Origin: Macrolepiota albuminosa
Taxonomy: Eukaryota > Basidiomycota > Agaricomycetes > Agaricales > Agaricaceae
NCBI GenBank assembly: GCA_027475525.1
Contig: JAMWFC010000037.1
Span: 1,059,419-1,123,418, forward strand
Direction of reading: 5' to 3'
Length of the DNA stretch: 64,000 nt
In this document: piece after piece, positions 1 to 9,968 of the stretch
How positions within the stretch are numbered: position 1 is the first letter of the stretch
Layout of the letters: each line of letters begins with the position of its first letter
Made by a program: the position numbers and the translations under genes
Notes under the pieces: generated by a model
Databases searched by the model: none
Seen by the model: the letters and a program-made list of their open reading frames with translations, nothing else
What the model was told of the DNA's origin: nothing

Positions 1-717
1 TATCGACGCTTAGAACCTCGCTAAGCTTATCGTGCTCTTGCCGCTCACCCTTGCCGTGTTCACTTACCGCATTTCCTTAGGCGCTTTACCTTAGCGCTTA
101 CCACTTGCCGACCCCGTTACCGACTTTTACCCTTTTTCACAGACGCGTTCTCTGGGACCTGCCCGGGACTCCTCAACACACTTATAGCGCGCCCAACGCA
201 CACTCTTGGTTAGGTAACACTTTAGCTACATTTGTTACTGACCAAACTTTGGGCGTCATCAAATTGGAGCCCACCGCGAGGGATCTCTAGGGCAGAATTC
301 CGCCAGAAACCCGTCTCCAGCGTAGGCGCCGCCTGCTAGACCAGTCGGCAGAAGGCATTGCTCCTTCCCACCCATCAACTCCACAACCACCTGGTGCCTT
401 ACCGGGTCTCTCTCTAGCCCAGGAACTACAGAACGCCACTGTAGACGCTTTTCCTGATCTCTTCCCGCACTCCCTCGATTATAGTGCCGACGACCCCTTA
501 GCGTCGCCCTTTGCCTTACCGCAATCAGTCACTCCCATTACTCCGCTTCCCTCGATTATAGTGCCGACGACCCCTTAGCGTCGCCCTTTGCCTTACCGCA
601 ATCAGTCACTCCCATTACTCCGCTAACGCCACTTTCACAACTCATTCTCTTACCCCGTCGCCAATCTCCAGAACTCCTTCCCCACTACCGCTAACCGAAC
701 TCGCCAACACAGTCGCT
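1..717 (+). other. 5' region of Ty3/gypsy copy A (no gene)
   Basis: This stretch lies upstream of the Gag reading frame that starts at 718. It is C/T-rich and carries no convincing protein. It probably holds the leader and perhaps part of the 5' LTR of the plus-strand retrotransposon, but I could not pair LTR ends because the other end of this copy is lost at the scaffold gap. One of the perfect 77-bp tandem duplications sits here (471-547 and 548-624). Confidence 0.4.
471..624. repeat. Perfect 77-bp tandem duplication 1
   Basis: 471-547 is repeated base for base at 548-624. It is one of fourteen duplications in the window with the same 77-bp period, and probably an uncollapsed assembly overlap. 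Confidence 0.95.
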
Positions 718-1596
718 ATGGAACAACAAGTCCAGCGCATGCCGCCACGCAACCACTTCTCGGCACCGAAATGGGACGAGACCAAGCCACGGGAGCTCTC
801 CCAGTATTTTAAGGAGTTGGAGTATCTATTCAGAGACTGTAACATTACCGACCACACGCAGATGAAGGAGTATGCGGCAAGATACGTATCGTATGACACG
901 GCAGAAACGTGGACAGGTCTTACCGAGTTTGCCGCCTTTGTCCCTGCCGCCCCGCCAGCTCCAGCTCAAGGCGCTTCGTATGAGGACTGGAAGACGGCAG
1001 TTATCCAGCTGTACCCTGGCGCCGAGGAGGCTACCCGATACACGGTAAACGAGTTACAGAAACTAGTACAGGAATCTTTCGACAGTGGCACTTCTTCTCT
1101 TGGCGCATTCTCCACGTATTACCGCGAGTTCCAGAAGATCGCTAGGTGGCTTCTGCAGAACGGCAAGCTCTATATTAACGAGGAGCGTCGCCTTTTCCAG
1201 CAAGGCATCCCGACTTCGCTTTGGACTCGTATTGCTCGTCGCCTAGAGATAGTTCATCAGGCTCATCACCCAGACGAGCCCTATAACGTTGCCGACGTCT
1301 TTGAAGCCGGTAAATGGGTTCTCAAGGGAACGGACACTGGCGTTGGACTGCAGCGCGCTAGGACGAGCCCACCCCCTGAGCGAACTAACGGTATCATTCC
1401 CATCCCGCCTCCTGTTGCCGACTTCGTTAAGAAAGAAGAGCTCAATGCTGCTATTACCGCCGCTGTCGCATCATTCCCATCCCGCCTCCTGTTGCCGACT
1501 TCGTTAAGAAAGAAGAGCTCAATGCTGCTATTACCGCCGCTGTCGCTCCGCTATGACACGTATCGAAACTATGATTACCACCAACCTGACTGCTAA
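718..1596 (+). pseudogene. Gag capsid-like ORF of copy A
   Basis: The frame opens with ATG at 718. It encodes a soluble protein rich in W, Y, E and R, of the kind seen in basidiomycete Ty3/gypsy Gag (for example the stretches around EYLFRDC and STYYREFQKIARWLL). It should form the capsid shell of the virus-like particle. The last about 45 codons are a product of the 77-bp duplication at 1393-1546, which shifts the frame. The zinc knuckle follows in another frame from about 1553. Even with the duplication collapsed this frame meets a stop just before the knuckle frame, so one more indel is needed. Hence the copy is called broken. Confidence 0.65.
1393..1546. repeat. Perfect 77-bp tandem duplication 2
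   Basis: 1393-1469 is repeated exactly at 1470-1546 inside the Gag frame of copy A and shifts the frame (77 is not a multiple of three). Confidence 0.95.
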
Positions 1597-1972
1597 CCGA
1601 CCCGCTAACGTACCCGCACCTGGCCCTTGCCACTTCTGTGGGGAAATTGGCCACACCATGACTAGAGGACGCTGCGCTACCCTCGAGAATTACGTTCGCC
1701 AAGGTAGAATTCGACGGGCTATCGACGGCAAGATAGTCCTCACCACTGGCGCCACCATCCCCAACTACCCAGACAAGAAGTCCTTCCAGGAGCGGGTAGA
1801 TGAATGGCATAGGCGCAACCCAGGACAAATCGTTACCGGCACGCTATCTGGCAACGCCAACCCCGACCCCGAACAGGCGACCCAACAGCAGATGATTCAC
1901 GAGGTCTCGTTACCGGCACGCTATCTGGCAACGCCAACCCCGACCCCGAACAGGCGACCCAACAGCAGATGA
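1553..1972 (+). pseudogene. Nucleocapsid zinc-knuckle segment of copy A
   Basis: Residues CHFCGEIGHTMTRGRC give a CX2CX4HX6C zinc knuckle, slightly longer in its last spacing than the usual CX2CX4HX4C. Such knuckles bind the element RNA during packaging. The downstream part is basic and ends in the 77-bp duplication at 1830-1983, which alters the frame. The segment belongs with the Gag frame just upstream and has no convincing start of its own. Confidence 0.6.
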
Positions 1973-1983
1973 TTCACGAGGTC
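1830..1983. repeat. Perfect 77-bp tandem duplication 3
   Basis: 1830-1906 equals 1907-1983, downstream of the zinc knuckle of copy A. Confidence 0.95.
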
Positions 1984-2053
1984 TTACATTCGACAGCGTT
2001 GGCGACCACCTACTTTCTCGCGGGAAGAGCGTATCGCCAAGCTCCAACAGGAG

Positions 2054-2815
2054 TTGGATTCGCTTAAGAATCAGGTCTTTGATGGGGTTGAAGTTAAGCA
2101 GCCTAAACAACCTCTTAAAGGATACAAGCCGATGCCTCCCGCTAGCAAGTTACCGACACCTGCTCCTACCGCACCGCCTGCCACTGCCCCTGCTCCTGCT
2201 TCAGAACCATCGTCGTCCGCTACCGCTCCCGAACCGCCTTTGCCGCCTCTCCATCCCTATTCAGGGATTCCCGACCGTTATCATGCTCCCGCACAACGAA
2301 ACTTTGCCGCTCCCGAGAAACGTCCTGAGGGTGGCTACCGACCTACTGCGCCAATATTCGATATCGAGAAATCCAACCACGTCTTTAACCGCATCATGAA
2401 AACCAATGTTACCTTATCAGTAGAAGAGCTTTGTAGTATTGCTCCCGACGTCCGCAACCAAGTCAAGACGGCAGTCACTCCTCGACGACCCTTGGCGACA
2501 GCCGTTGCCGAGGTTGATGAACTCGACGACGCGCTTCCTGGTTTCTCTGTTACCATCGACTCTCCCGACGCTGAAGATTCTCCTGCCGACTCCATCGCTA
2601 ACGCCACCTCGGTGGACCCAGTGGAGACCTACCTTAGGTCGGTGGACCATGGAGAGGACCCCGCAATCCTTACCGTCGCTCAAGAATCGCACGCTATCCG
2701 CTCAGTAGCGCTAACCGTAGACAACAAGCACGAAGTAGAGGCAATCGTGGATAGCGGGTCTCAGATTATTTCTATGGCAGCAGAAGTCGCTAACGATCTA
2801 GGCCTCATGAAGTAG
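2054..2815 (+). pseudogene. Aspartic protease region of copy A
   Basis: A Pro/Ala-rich linker of about 100 residues is followed by a retropepsin core with the catalytic triplet in VDSGSQI. The enzyme would cut the Gag-Pol polyprotein as a dimer. The reading frame ends early, after NDLGL, because the 77-bp duplication at 2732-2885 throws it out of frame. Beyond the duplication the frame goes on with YDPTVIL, and a later segment at about 3100 carries LLLGRPFD, the second conserved protease motif. Confidence 0.65.
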
Positions 2816-2885
2816 AGGCAATCGTGGATAGCGGGTCTCAGATTATTTCTATGGCAGCAGAAGTCGCTAACGATCTAGGCCTCAT
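2732..2885. repeat. Perfect 77-bp tandem duplication 4
   Basis: 2732-2808 equals 2809-2885. It cuts the protease of copy A just after its catalytic Asp. Confidence 0.95.
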
Positions 2886-2940
2886 ATACGACCCTACCGT
2901 TATATTAAACATGCAGAGCGCTAACGGACGGTAGACAGAT

Positions 2941-3094
2941 CCCTAGGCCTCGCCAAGAATGTGCCGTGCACCCTTGGCGACATTACGTTTTATCTTCAGA
3001 TCCACATTTTACGCTCCCCCTAGGCCTCGCCAAGAATGTGCCGTGCACCCTTGGCGACATTACGTTTTATCTTCAGATCCACATTTTACGCTCC
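2941..3094. repeat. Perfect 77-bp tandem duplication 5
   Basis: 2941-3017 equals 3018-3094, inside the protease region of copy A. Confidence 0.95.
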
Positions 3095-3304
3095 CCGCAT
3101 ACGACCTACTACTTGGCAGACCTTTCGACGTCTTGGCGCGATCAGTCGTCAAGACAGTTACCGACGAGGAAACGACCCTCACATTAGCGACCCCAACTCC
3201 GGAATCCGACGAACGGTGCCAACGTTCCCTAGGGGACAACGAAAAGGCGCCCGCGCTAAGCCCCCGGAGTTTACCGACCAACACGCCAACGAGCCTCCAC
3301 ACCG

Positions 3305-4033
3305 GTGTTTTCACAGACCATCGAGGAGGTGATTGGCGACGATCACGGAGATGTAGCGCTAACGCTGGAATTTGACCATTCAACTGGTCTTGTAACTGTT
3401 ATGTCTACTGCTTTTCTTGACGAAGATGTTTTAACTACTTTACCCACTACCGACGCAGAGCTTTCCCAGAAAAATCAAAATATTACCGACTCCTCTCTTG
3501 CCTACTTATATCTTACCGCTTCCGAGTCATTTCAAAATATTGCGTCTACCGATACTTATCTCACCACTCTTCCCGGAGCCTCGTCTCCTGCCGTTCTTGG
3601 ACTTGCCGCTCCTCAGGCTACAGTTCCCCTTTCCACCTCTGTGTATAACCAAGCTAACGCTCCCAAAAGGAAAGGGGTACAAGTTAAAAAGAAATATAAG
3701 CCAGTTGCGCTTAAAACAAAACCAACCAAGCTAACGCTCCCAAAAGGAAAGGGGTACAAGTTAAAAAGAAATATAAGCCAGTTGCGCTTAAAACAAAACC
3801 ATCGCTACGCACTCTCCCGAGACGTTTAGAATCGAGCGCCAGATCATTGGCGACCCTCTTGCCGACATGCCGGCCTTATCACCGAATCCGCCACCCTTTC
3901 AGCCCACAGGACGTTTTACCAAGGAACGCCAACAGCAGTTCGCCAAGGAGCACGACACAGGATTTTTGACCAAAGATGAGTTGAATGTCCTTACCGATCT
4001 TGTCGCTAAGCAAGACAAAGCCTTTGCTTGGGA
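3305..4033 (+). pseudogene. Protease-RT linker and RT start of copy A
   Basis: Two frames cover this part. The first (3305-3829) is a Ser/Thr/Leu-rich linker ending in a lysine-rich tail that is repeated by the 77-bp duplication at 3647-3800. The second (3867-4033) reads RFTKERQQQF and KQDKAFAW, which resembles the conserved lead-in to the RT domain of Ty3/gypsy Pol (FAW, normally followed by the fingers). The sequence stops at the N gap, so no catalytic RT residue can be seen. Confidence 0.5.
3647..3800. repeat. Perfect 77-bp tandem duplication 6
   Basis: 3647-3723 equals 3724-3800, in the lysine-rich linker before RT of copy A. Confidence 0.95.
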
Positions 4034-4133
4034 NNNNNNNNNNNNNNNNNNNNNNNNNNNNNNNNNNNNNNNNNNNNNNNNNNNNNNNNNNNNNNNNNNN
4101 NNNNNNNNNNNNNNNNNNNNNNNNNNNNNNNNN
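4034..4133. other. Scaffold gap of exactly 100 N
   Basis: One hundred N in a row is the usual placeholder for a join of unknown length. To the left is a plus-strand retrotransposon cut off at RT; to the right is an unrelated minus-strand reading frame. The true distance and even the adjacency of the two sides are therefore uncertain. Confidence 0.97.
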
Positions 4134-4645
4134 TCCATTACCATCACGGCCAAACTGTCCTGCAGGAAGGACGCAGTTGCAGGGACTGGCTGTCCTGCTG
4201 CTTCCAGTCTTCCCAACAGCACGTCTGACACTGCTACACTCTGCGCTTGTGGCGCAGGCTCCCCATATGACTCTTCCACGGGCCGCTGCGCCCATGGTAC
4301 TGACGGCGACCCCGTCACCACACCCGCATATGTCGGATGTGATGCAGCTGGACGTGCTGACGGTTCCTGATAATAGCGCTCGTAGCGCGTGCTGTCCTCC
4401 GGGCGCCCATAGCGCCCTTTGTCATCGACCTCCATCTCTTGCGAGTGGAGGGGTGTCTGATAAGGAAGTGGCTCAGCACGGCCTGGATAGGCCACGCCCG
4501 CTGACTGAAACTGGCTTACCGCCGAATATAGCGGCTGCCTCTGGTACTGATCGGGGTAATCACAATTTTGTATATTCGGGGGTCTCCTCCCTCTACTAGA
4601 GCCTTGCCAGCTCTGATCACCCTTCTGCGGCCCCCAATAGGCCAT
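4134..4645 (-). CDS. Pro/Gln/Tyr-rich ORF, probable Gag leader, cut by the gap
   Basis: An open frame runs on the minus strand from ATG at 4645 into the N gap. The protein is rich in Q, P, Y, S and R and has no hydrophobic core or recognised domain. In composition it resembles the disordered N-terminal leader of the third retrotransposon at about 17312. I read it as the start of another minus-strand Gag whose body is lost in the gap. It lies 163 bp beyond the end of the chromovirus integrase, so it could also be a terminal accessory ORF of that element. Translation across the N run is meaningless. Confidence 0.35.
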
Positions 4646-4808
4646 TTACACTAGACACGTAGACTACATGTATTGGGACCGAGAAAGGAAAGAAAAAAAA
4701 ACAATCTCCCAACTCTGCCAGTGGTGTAAACAACCACAAATACACGCCACCCGGCCTCTCACCGGCGATCAAAGTGGACTTCATCCACATTCCACCACCA
4801 CACGTGCA

Positions 4809-6596
4809 TTATGCGCGTTTTGCTAGCTGTTGAGGGCGTTTCACGCCCTGCAGCTCTAGGTACCTGTCCATCGCTGCAAGGTCTCTGCAGTTCACGAGTG
4901 GTTCCCAGGTAGTATCACCTAAGCTCCACCTCACCTCGAATTCGAGGTTTCCTTTTGCCCACCGGTGACCGATGAGGTCATCTACAAACCACTCCTGGTC
5001 ATTGCCAGTTCCAAAGTCATACGGCTCTGGCGTTGCGCGATTAGGAAATAGCGCATCACTACTGGCCATATACGGTTGCAATAGCGACACGTGAAACTTG
5101 GGCACTATCCTGCACGCTTGCAGCGCCTGGGGTAGTTCCAGCACGTAGTTAGACGTGCTCGGTTCCGCCTCAAGGACCTTATATGGTCCAATCCATTTCA
5201 GACACAGCTTACTTGCCCTGCCTTTCGGCAGGTTCAAGTTCTTCGTCGAAAGGTACACTAGGCTCCCTTTCTCGATGTCTGGCTCATCACATCTGCGACT
5301 ATTTGCATGTTTGGTCTGCCATACATGTGATTCTATAATTGCATCATGGGCATCTGCCAGATTCCTCAGCGCGTTGCACGCAAACTGCTTTACTCCCACA
5401 TGAATAACTTCGTCCATACGAAGTTCACGAATCATGGATGGCATGTAGCCATTGTTGAGTTCAAAGGGTGAATACCCGGTAGTTTCTGATATACTCGCAT
5501 TTATCACGAATTCCACGAGGGGACATCGATCCACCCAGTCCTTCTGATCAGGACGTACGAACGCTCGCAAGATTTGCGTGATATTTCTATTTGCGTGTTC
5601 AGTTTGACCATCTGTTTGCAGATGAAACGACGTTGACATGAGCAACTTTGCTCCCAGCAGTTTGTGCAACTCCTTCCACCATTTGGAAGTGAACTTAGTG
5701 TCTTGATCGCTTACGATTGAACTTGGCAGTCCATGGAGGCGTACTATCTCCTTGAGATAGATCCACGACAAGTCTGACGCTGTCATGGTGGTTCTCACTG
5801 GAATGAGATGGACCATACTGGTCATTCTGCAGATCACTACCCAGAGGTAGTTAAAACCCTTTGACTCAGGGAACGGACCTATAAAGTCCATCCTGATTGA
5901 ATCCCAGGGTTTGACTGGTATGGGTAGCAAATGAAGCTTTCCTGGTGGCTTCAAAGTTGATACTTTCGACTGTTGACATAGCTCGCATGTCGAGCAAAAT
6001 TGGCTCGTCTCTTTGGCCATTTGCAGCCACCAGTACCAGCGTCGCACATAGTCCAGCGTTTTCTGAGTTCCAAAGTGGCCCACTACTCTATGGGCCTGGT
6101 CCAGGATAGTCGTAATCAACGACCTCTCCCAGGGAATGCAGATGACTTTGGACCCCGTAGGTCTGGTAAGGTAGACGAGCTGCTGCTTCACCTTGAAGCG
6201 CGGATGCACTTGGATATTGTTCAGAATCTCTAAGAAGAGATTATCATCCCTGTATCCTTGCTGGATACATGTGCAGAATTGCGCATTGCCTAAGTCGGCC
6301 GGTGCAGGCGTATGGTCCTGTGACTCCAGCGCTTGCTGGAGCGTTATACCAGTACCTCCCGTAGGCACCCCTTGCCTCGTCTCTTCACTTGGCTGAGGGG
6401 CCTCATGATCCACTAGCACCTGGGCTTTGATATCGCGAGTCTCTCGCTGTTCGTGCAGTCGCTTACTGCGACGTGTTTCCTGCGCTTGCATGGCACGCAG
6501 CTCGACCCTATGTTCCCTGATTTCGTGGAATCGATGCAGAGGCAAGTCTTTGCCCTCTGGGTCTATACGTTTGTCCGCCTGGACATAGTCATGCAC
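4809..6596 (-). CDS. Integrase with C-terminal chromodomain (copy B Pol)
   Basis: This is the C-terminal part of Pol, 595 codons as displayed. The open frame extends into RNase H upstream, so the Met at 6596 is not a true start. It has an HHCC zinc-binding domain (His169 and His174, then CSTC at 201-204). The catalytic core has Asp237 (MDFIGP), Asp297 (SDQDTKF) and Glu333 (DGQTEHAN), giving the D,D-35-E spacing. A C-terminal chromodomain lies at about residues 530-575 (LEFEVRW then WEPLVN). The enzyme inserts the cDNA, and in chromoviruses the chromodomain targets integration to heterochromatin marks. The long frame is intact, which suggests recent activity. Confidence 0.9.
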   Translation of the reverse strand: MHDYVQADKRIDPEGKDLPLHRFHEIREHRVELRAMQAQETRRSKRLHEQRETRDIKAQVLVDHEAPQPSEETRQGVPTGGTGITLQQALESQDHTPAPADLGNAQFCTCIQQGYRDDNLFLEILNNIQVHPRFKVKQQLVYLTRPTGSKVICIPWERSLITTILDQAHRVVGHFGTQKTLDYVRRWYWWLQMAKETSQFCSTCELCQQSKVSTLKPPGKLHLLPIPVKPWDSIRMDFIGPFPESKGFNYLWVVICRMTSMVHLIPVRTTMTASDLSWIYLKEIVRLHGLPSSIVSDQDTKFTSKWWKELHKLLGAKLLMSTSFHLQTDGQTEHANRNITQILRAFVRPDQKDWVDRCPLVEFVINASISETTGYSPFELNNGYMPSMIRELRMDEVIHVGVKQFACNALRNLADAHDAIIESHVWQTKHANSRRCDEPDIEKGSLVYLSTKNLNLPKGRASKLCLKWIGPYKVLEAEPSTSNYVLELPQALQACRIVPKFHVSLLQPYMASSDALFPNRATPEPYDFGTGNDQEWFVDDLIGHRWAKGNLEFEVRWSLGDTTWEPLVNCRDLAAMDRYLELQGVKRPQQLAKRA

Positions 6597-7327
6597 GTCA
6601 TGGACGTCATCTCGAGTATCACTCTCGAAATATCAAGACAGGCAATCTGCCACTTTGTTCAATTCACCTTTTACATAGGTGATGTTGAACTGGTACCGCG
6701 ACATGTAGTCGATCCAGCGACGTTGTCACGGAGACAGGTGCACCTGAGTCTTGAAGAACTCTAGTGCTTTGTGATCCGTAATAATGTGGATCTTATATCC
6801 CATCAGTTTATCCTCCCACTTTAGGAGGGCTTCCAGGATTGCGAGTGTTTCTAACTCATGCACTGGATCTTATATCCCATCAGTTTATCCTCCCACTTTA
6901 GGAGGGCTTCCAGGATTGCGAGTGTTTCTAACTCATGCACAGCATAATTCTGCTGAGCAGCAGTGAATTTACGGGACATAAATCCCGCTGGTCAGCAAGT
7001 CTGCCACGTTTTACCCTGGCCAAACATGGCCCCAACCCCAGTCTTCAACGCATCGCAAATGAGCCAGATGGGCTTGTCGATGCGTGGGTCAATTGGCCGG
7101 ATGACTGGCGTTTTCGTGCATATGCGCTTAATCATCTCAAAACACCGCTGATGCAGTGGTCTCCAATGAAACGGTGACCCATTCTGGGTCATGGCCATAA
7201 GTAGCCCGGTGTATGCAGTGATGTCTGGCAAAAAGTTGCCAATATAATTCACCAGTCCGACAAATTGTTGGATATCATTATATGTGCGTGGAGTACGCCA
7301 CTCTCGGATTCGGTCAAGCTTATCCAT
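6597..7327 (-). pseudogene. RT connection and RNase H region of copy B
   Basis: From 7327 the frame reads the RT thumb/connection (IREWRTPRTYNDIQQFVGLVNY), then FHWRPLHQRCFEMIK and the start of RNase H. It meets TGA at 6992-6994 where related elements usually have Arg before PAGF, so CGA to TGA is likely. Past the stop the same frame continues (PAGFMSRKF, QQNYAVHELE), reaches the 77-bp duplication at 6787-6940, and goes on through ITDHKALE-like residues into the integrase frame. RNase H would remove the RNA strand during cDNA synthesis. Confidence 0.75.
6787..6940. repeat. Perfect 77-bp tandem duplication 7
   Basis: 6787-6863 equals 6864-6940, in the RNase H part of copy B. Confidence 0.95.
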
Positions 7328-7434
7328 ATCCAGATAAATGCCCTTCTTGTCAATGACGTGACCGAGACAATCTATACTCGTTGCGTAGAACTCGCACTTC
7401 TTCCATTTGAGATAGAGACTGGCCTTCCATAGCT

Positions 7435-7588
7435 GTTCAAATATGACTCGTAGGTGCTGCTCATGCTCCTCAATGGAGTCAGAAAATATGAATATATCGT
7501 CTAAATAGATGGTTCAAATATGACTCGTAGGTGCTGCTCATGCTCCTCAATGGAGTCAGAAAATATGAATATATCGTCTAAATAGATG
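7435..7588. repeat. Perfect 77-bp tandem duplication 8
   Basis: 7435-7511 equals 7512-7588. It separates the YLDD box of RT from the thumb in copy B. Confidence 0.95.
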
Positions 7589-8696
7589 TGCATGAACTTC
7601 TCGATTACATCTCGGAAGATTGAGGTCATTAACCTCTGAAATGTCGCCGGTGCATTACAATCACCAATCTGCATGATGTTACTCACAAACGTCCCCATCA
7701 GGGACGAGAACAGCGTCTTCGGTATATCCTCTTTGAATCACCAATCTGCATGATGTTACTCACAAACGTCCCCATCAGGGACGAGAACAGCGTCTTCGGT
7801 ATATCCTCTTTGCATATGCAAACCTGTTCATACGTGTCTGTGAGGTCGATTTTCGACCTATACTTTGCTGTCGCGACATCTTCTCGTATTACTTCCTGAT
7901 CTGAAAGAGATGTTACATCCTTGACAGTATTATCATTGCGCTGTCGTGCATCCAATGCAATCTGTAACGTTCCATCCTTCTTGAGAATACAAAGCAATGG
8001 TGCAGCTTGCACCGCTGGTCGTGGTTCCCACCACTTTGCGTTTATGTATCTATTCGTCTTTTCATGAAGTTGATCCTGAAGTGCTTGCGGGCAGCGAGGC
8101 AAATGATACTTGTACTGCTTGTTATCGTCAATGAGGTTGATCTCATGATTAACCTCCTGCCATGGAGGAAGCTCTTCCTTCGTTCCATTGACGATATCAG
8201 CGAACTCCAGTTGCCATTGCTGGCGCAATCGAGGAATATCCTCCTCTGTAAGGCTCAAAGCCTTGCCTTTTCCTTTGGCTATGCGTGCTATACGCGGTTG
8301 AACCTTTGGTTCAAATCGCTCCCGTAAGGCACGTACGTGCTCCTCTGTGAGATCTCCTGGATTCAACCTTACAACTGGTTGTTTCCTTGTCGTACTCGCC
8401 GACGACTGCACACTTCTCGCTTTCAGTGAAAATCCATCAAATACGATATCCGATGTTTCGGAAATCTTGTCCTCTCGTGCGTGACAGTACACTTCTCCCG
8501 TCTGGGTCATTTGCCCACTTCCCATAGCCTGCGTCACCATTGACGCCACCAACTCATTCCACTCCCGTGGCATTTGTGGGTCATACGCCCATTGCACTCC
8601 TGGCCGAGGCACTGGTCGATCCATTAGCGACCTAGTGCTACCCACAGTTCCCATCGTACTGTATACCTCGTCCTTGACGAGATCCTCAACCTTCAC
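7501..8696 (-). pseudogene. Reverse transcriptase of copy B
   Basis: Upstream residues show the RT fingers and palm (LLCILKKDGTLQIALDARQRND, then KIDLTDTYEQV with the first catalytic Asp). After the duplication at 7659-7812 the frame resumes with CNAPATFQRLM and the catalytic YLDD box in HIYLDDIFIFSD. The two displayed frames (7698-8696 and 7501-7698) are one coding stretch split by that duplication. The duplication at 7435-7588 then cuts it from the thumb. With both extra copies removed the region reads continuously to 7327. RT makes the element cDNA. The frame upstream is separated from protease by an in-frame TGA. Confidence 0.85.
7659..7812. repeat. Perfect 77-bp tandem duplication 9
   Basis: 7659-7735 equals 7736-7812, splitting the RT palm of copy B into two frames. 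Confidence 0.95.
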
Positions 8697-9587
8697 TCAA
8701 GAGCTAGTCGGCTGGCATTCTAGCGACTCCACCACGCGTTTACTACACTCATTCTTGCACTGCACAGCCTGTTTAGGCTTTCCATTGGTACACCCAGTCA
8801 CATCCGGGTGCTTCCCCTTCTTCAGAGTTCCTTGAAACTCTTCCTCAGACATCAGTATAGCCGGCGAGTCTGCCGGCAAGCTTTTTGGTGGGGCCTGTTC
8901 GTCCTCCACCTCCTGTACAGTCGCTCTCCTGCGACCATCTAGTCCGTTGCGTTCATTACGCCGCTTTTCAGTTGCGCAATAGCGCCTCAACCGACCATCT
9001 GTATCGTTCAACACCACTTTCTCCACCTTCACAGGCGTACCATTCACAACGACCATGTCGTTCACGAAATTCAGCGACACCTTGTTCTTACGCATGAACG
9101 GCGTACCGATAATCATGTCGTAGCAATCAAAATTTGCTATATCCACATATTCTTTTGTCGACGTTCCTGACGTCTTTATTCTCACCTCCGCGCCAAACTG
9201 CACCATAGCGTGACTCCCCACAGTCCCCAGCTGGAGCATCAAGGGCTCCTCCAGTTCATGAACGCGAATCGCGTTGACGTGAGCAAACTGGGGCGTAATG
9301 CCCGTAGTGGTACTCCCGGAGTCCCACAACGTCCATGCCGGATGTCCATTGACATCAACATACGTGACCAGGCACTCCTTCTCTTCGGGAGTATAGCGTG
9401 GCCGCTGCAACTTATTAGTTGCCTTCTGCAGGGTTACGCGTCTCATTCGGACGCGCTGATCTCCACGGCACTCCGTCAGTGCAAACAGGTGTTCCTCCTC
9501 GTCATCACGAGCATAGTAGTCGCTGTCGTACACATCCACTGCGACGTATTCGTCGCCATCAATCTGGACGCTCTCGGCGTCATCCAC
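8697..9587 (-). CDS. Aspartic protease region of copy B
   Basis: The retropepsin core has the catalytic triplet in LWDSGSTTTGI and the second motif in DMIIGTPFM, preceded by an acidic linker. A tail of about 120 residues rich in K, R and E leads to an in-frame TGA at 8697-8699, beyond which the same frame continues as RT. The stop may be a nonsense mutation (CGA to TGA) or, less likely, a programmed readthrough site. The domain cuts the polyprotein and works as a homodimer in this family. Confidence 0.8.
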   Translation of the reverse strand: MDDAESVQIDGDEYVAVDVYDSDYYARDDEEEHLFALTECRGDQRVRMRRVTLQKATNKLQRPRYTPEEKECLVTYVDVNGHPAWTLWDSGSTTTGITPQFAHVNAIRVHELEEPLMLQLGTVGSHAMVQFGAEVRIKTSGTSTKEYVDIANFDCYDMIIGTPFMRKNKVSLNFVNDMVVVNGTPVKVEKVVLNDTDGRLRRYCATEKRRNERNGLDGRRRATVQEVEDEQAPPKSLPADSPAILMSEEEFQGTLKKGKHPDVTGCTNGKPKQAVQCKNECSKRVVESLECQPTSS

Positions 9588-9695
9588 TTCCGACCCATCA
9601 GCCTCTACCTGCAGTTCTTCCTCCGCTTCCTCAACGATCTCGTTGTCCTCGTCGTCACTGACAACATCGCTAGGTGCCGCAGCCGTATGGGCCGC

Positions 9696-9908
9696 TCAGA
9701 TGTGTGCCTTAGGAGGGGCGGGACACTCCTTAGCAAAATGCCCGCTCCTGCCACAGTTGTAGCACACAGAGGGGTCCCCGGCAGGCCTTCTCTGGGCTGC
9801 TCCTGGAACCCCAGCGGTTTTGCCCGCTATACGCGGTACAAGCGCCACCACTCCTCTCGGTGCTACTTGATTCTGACCCGAAAAGGGTCGACTATCCTTT
9901 GCTGGCAA
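9696..9908 (-). CDS. Nucleocapsid zinc knuckle of copy B
   Basis: The motif CYNCGRSGHFAKEC is a perfect CX2CX4HX4C knuckle in a Lys/Pro-rich context. It is the nucleocapsid end of Gag and binds genomic RNA. A short acidic, Glu/Asp-rich segment (about 9590-9690) in another frame separates it from the protease, so a frameshift between Gag and Pol is possible here. Confidence 0.8.
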   Translation of the reverse strand: MPAKDSRPFSGQNQVAPRGVVALVPRIAGKTAGVPGAAQRRPAGDPSVCYNCGRSGHFAKECPAPPKAHI

Positions 9909-9968
9909 TTGTCCAGCAGGCTTCGATCGAGGCCGTTGGCCTCCAGGGATTGTCTTACGAACAACGAA

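Larger units (their letters stand above)
1..4033 (+). mobile_element. Ty3/gypsy LTR retrotransposon copy A, broken
   Basis: In order on the plus strand there are a capsid-like Gag (718-about 1546), a CCHC zinc knuckle (about 1620-1670), an aspartic protease with DSGS (about 2740-2780), the protease C-terminal half (LLLGRPFDV, about 3100) and a spacer leading into the start of reverse transcriptase (about 3900-4033). The copy then runs into an N gap, so RT, RNase H and integrase are missing. Six 77-bp tandem duplications (471, 1393, 1830, 2732, 2941 and 3647) plus at least one further frameshift break the frames. The order Gag-PR-RT fits Ty3/gypsy and not Ty1/copia. The family is known; the breaks are at least partly assembly artefacts. 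Confidence 0.8.

Noticed and set aside
471..3800. Biological tandem duplication or slippage within copy A
   Set aside because: Six pairs with exactly the same 77-bp period and no mismatch fit an assembly overlap far better than biology.
3867..4370. Open frames that run through the N gap on both strands
   Set aside because: Translation of N is meaningless; the two sides belong to different elements in opposite orientation.
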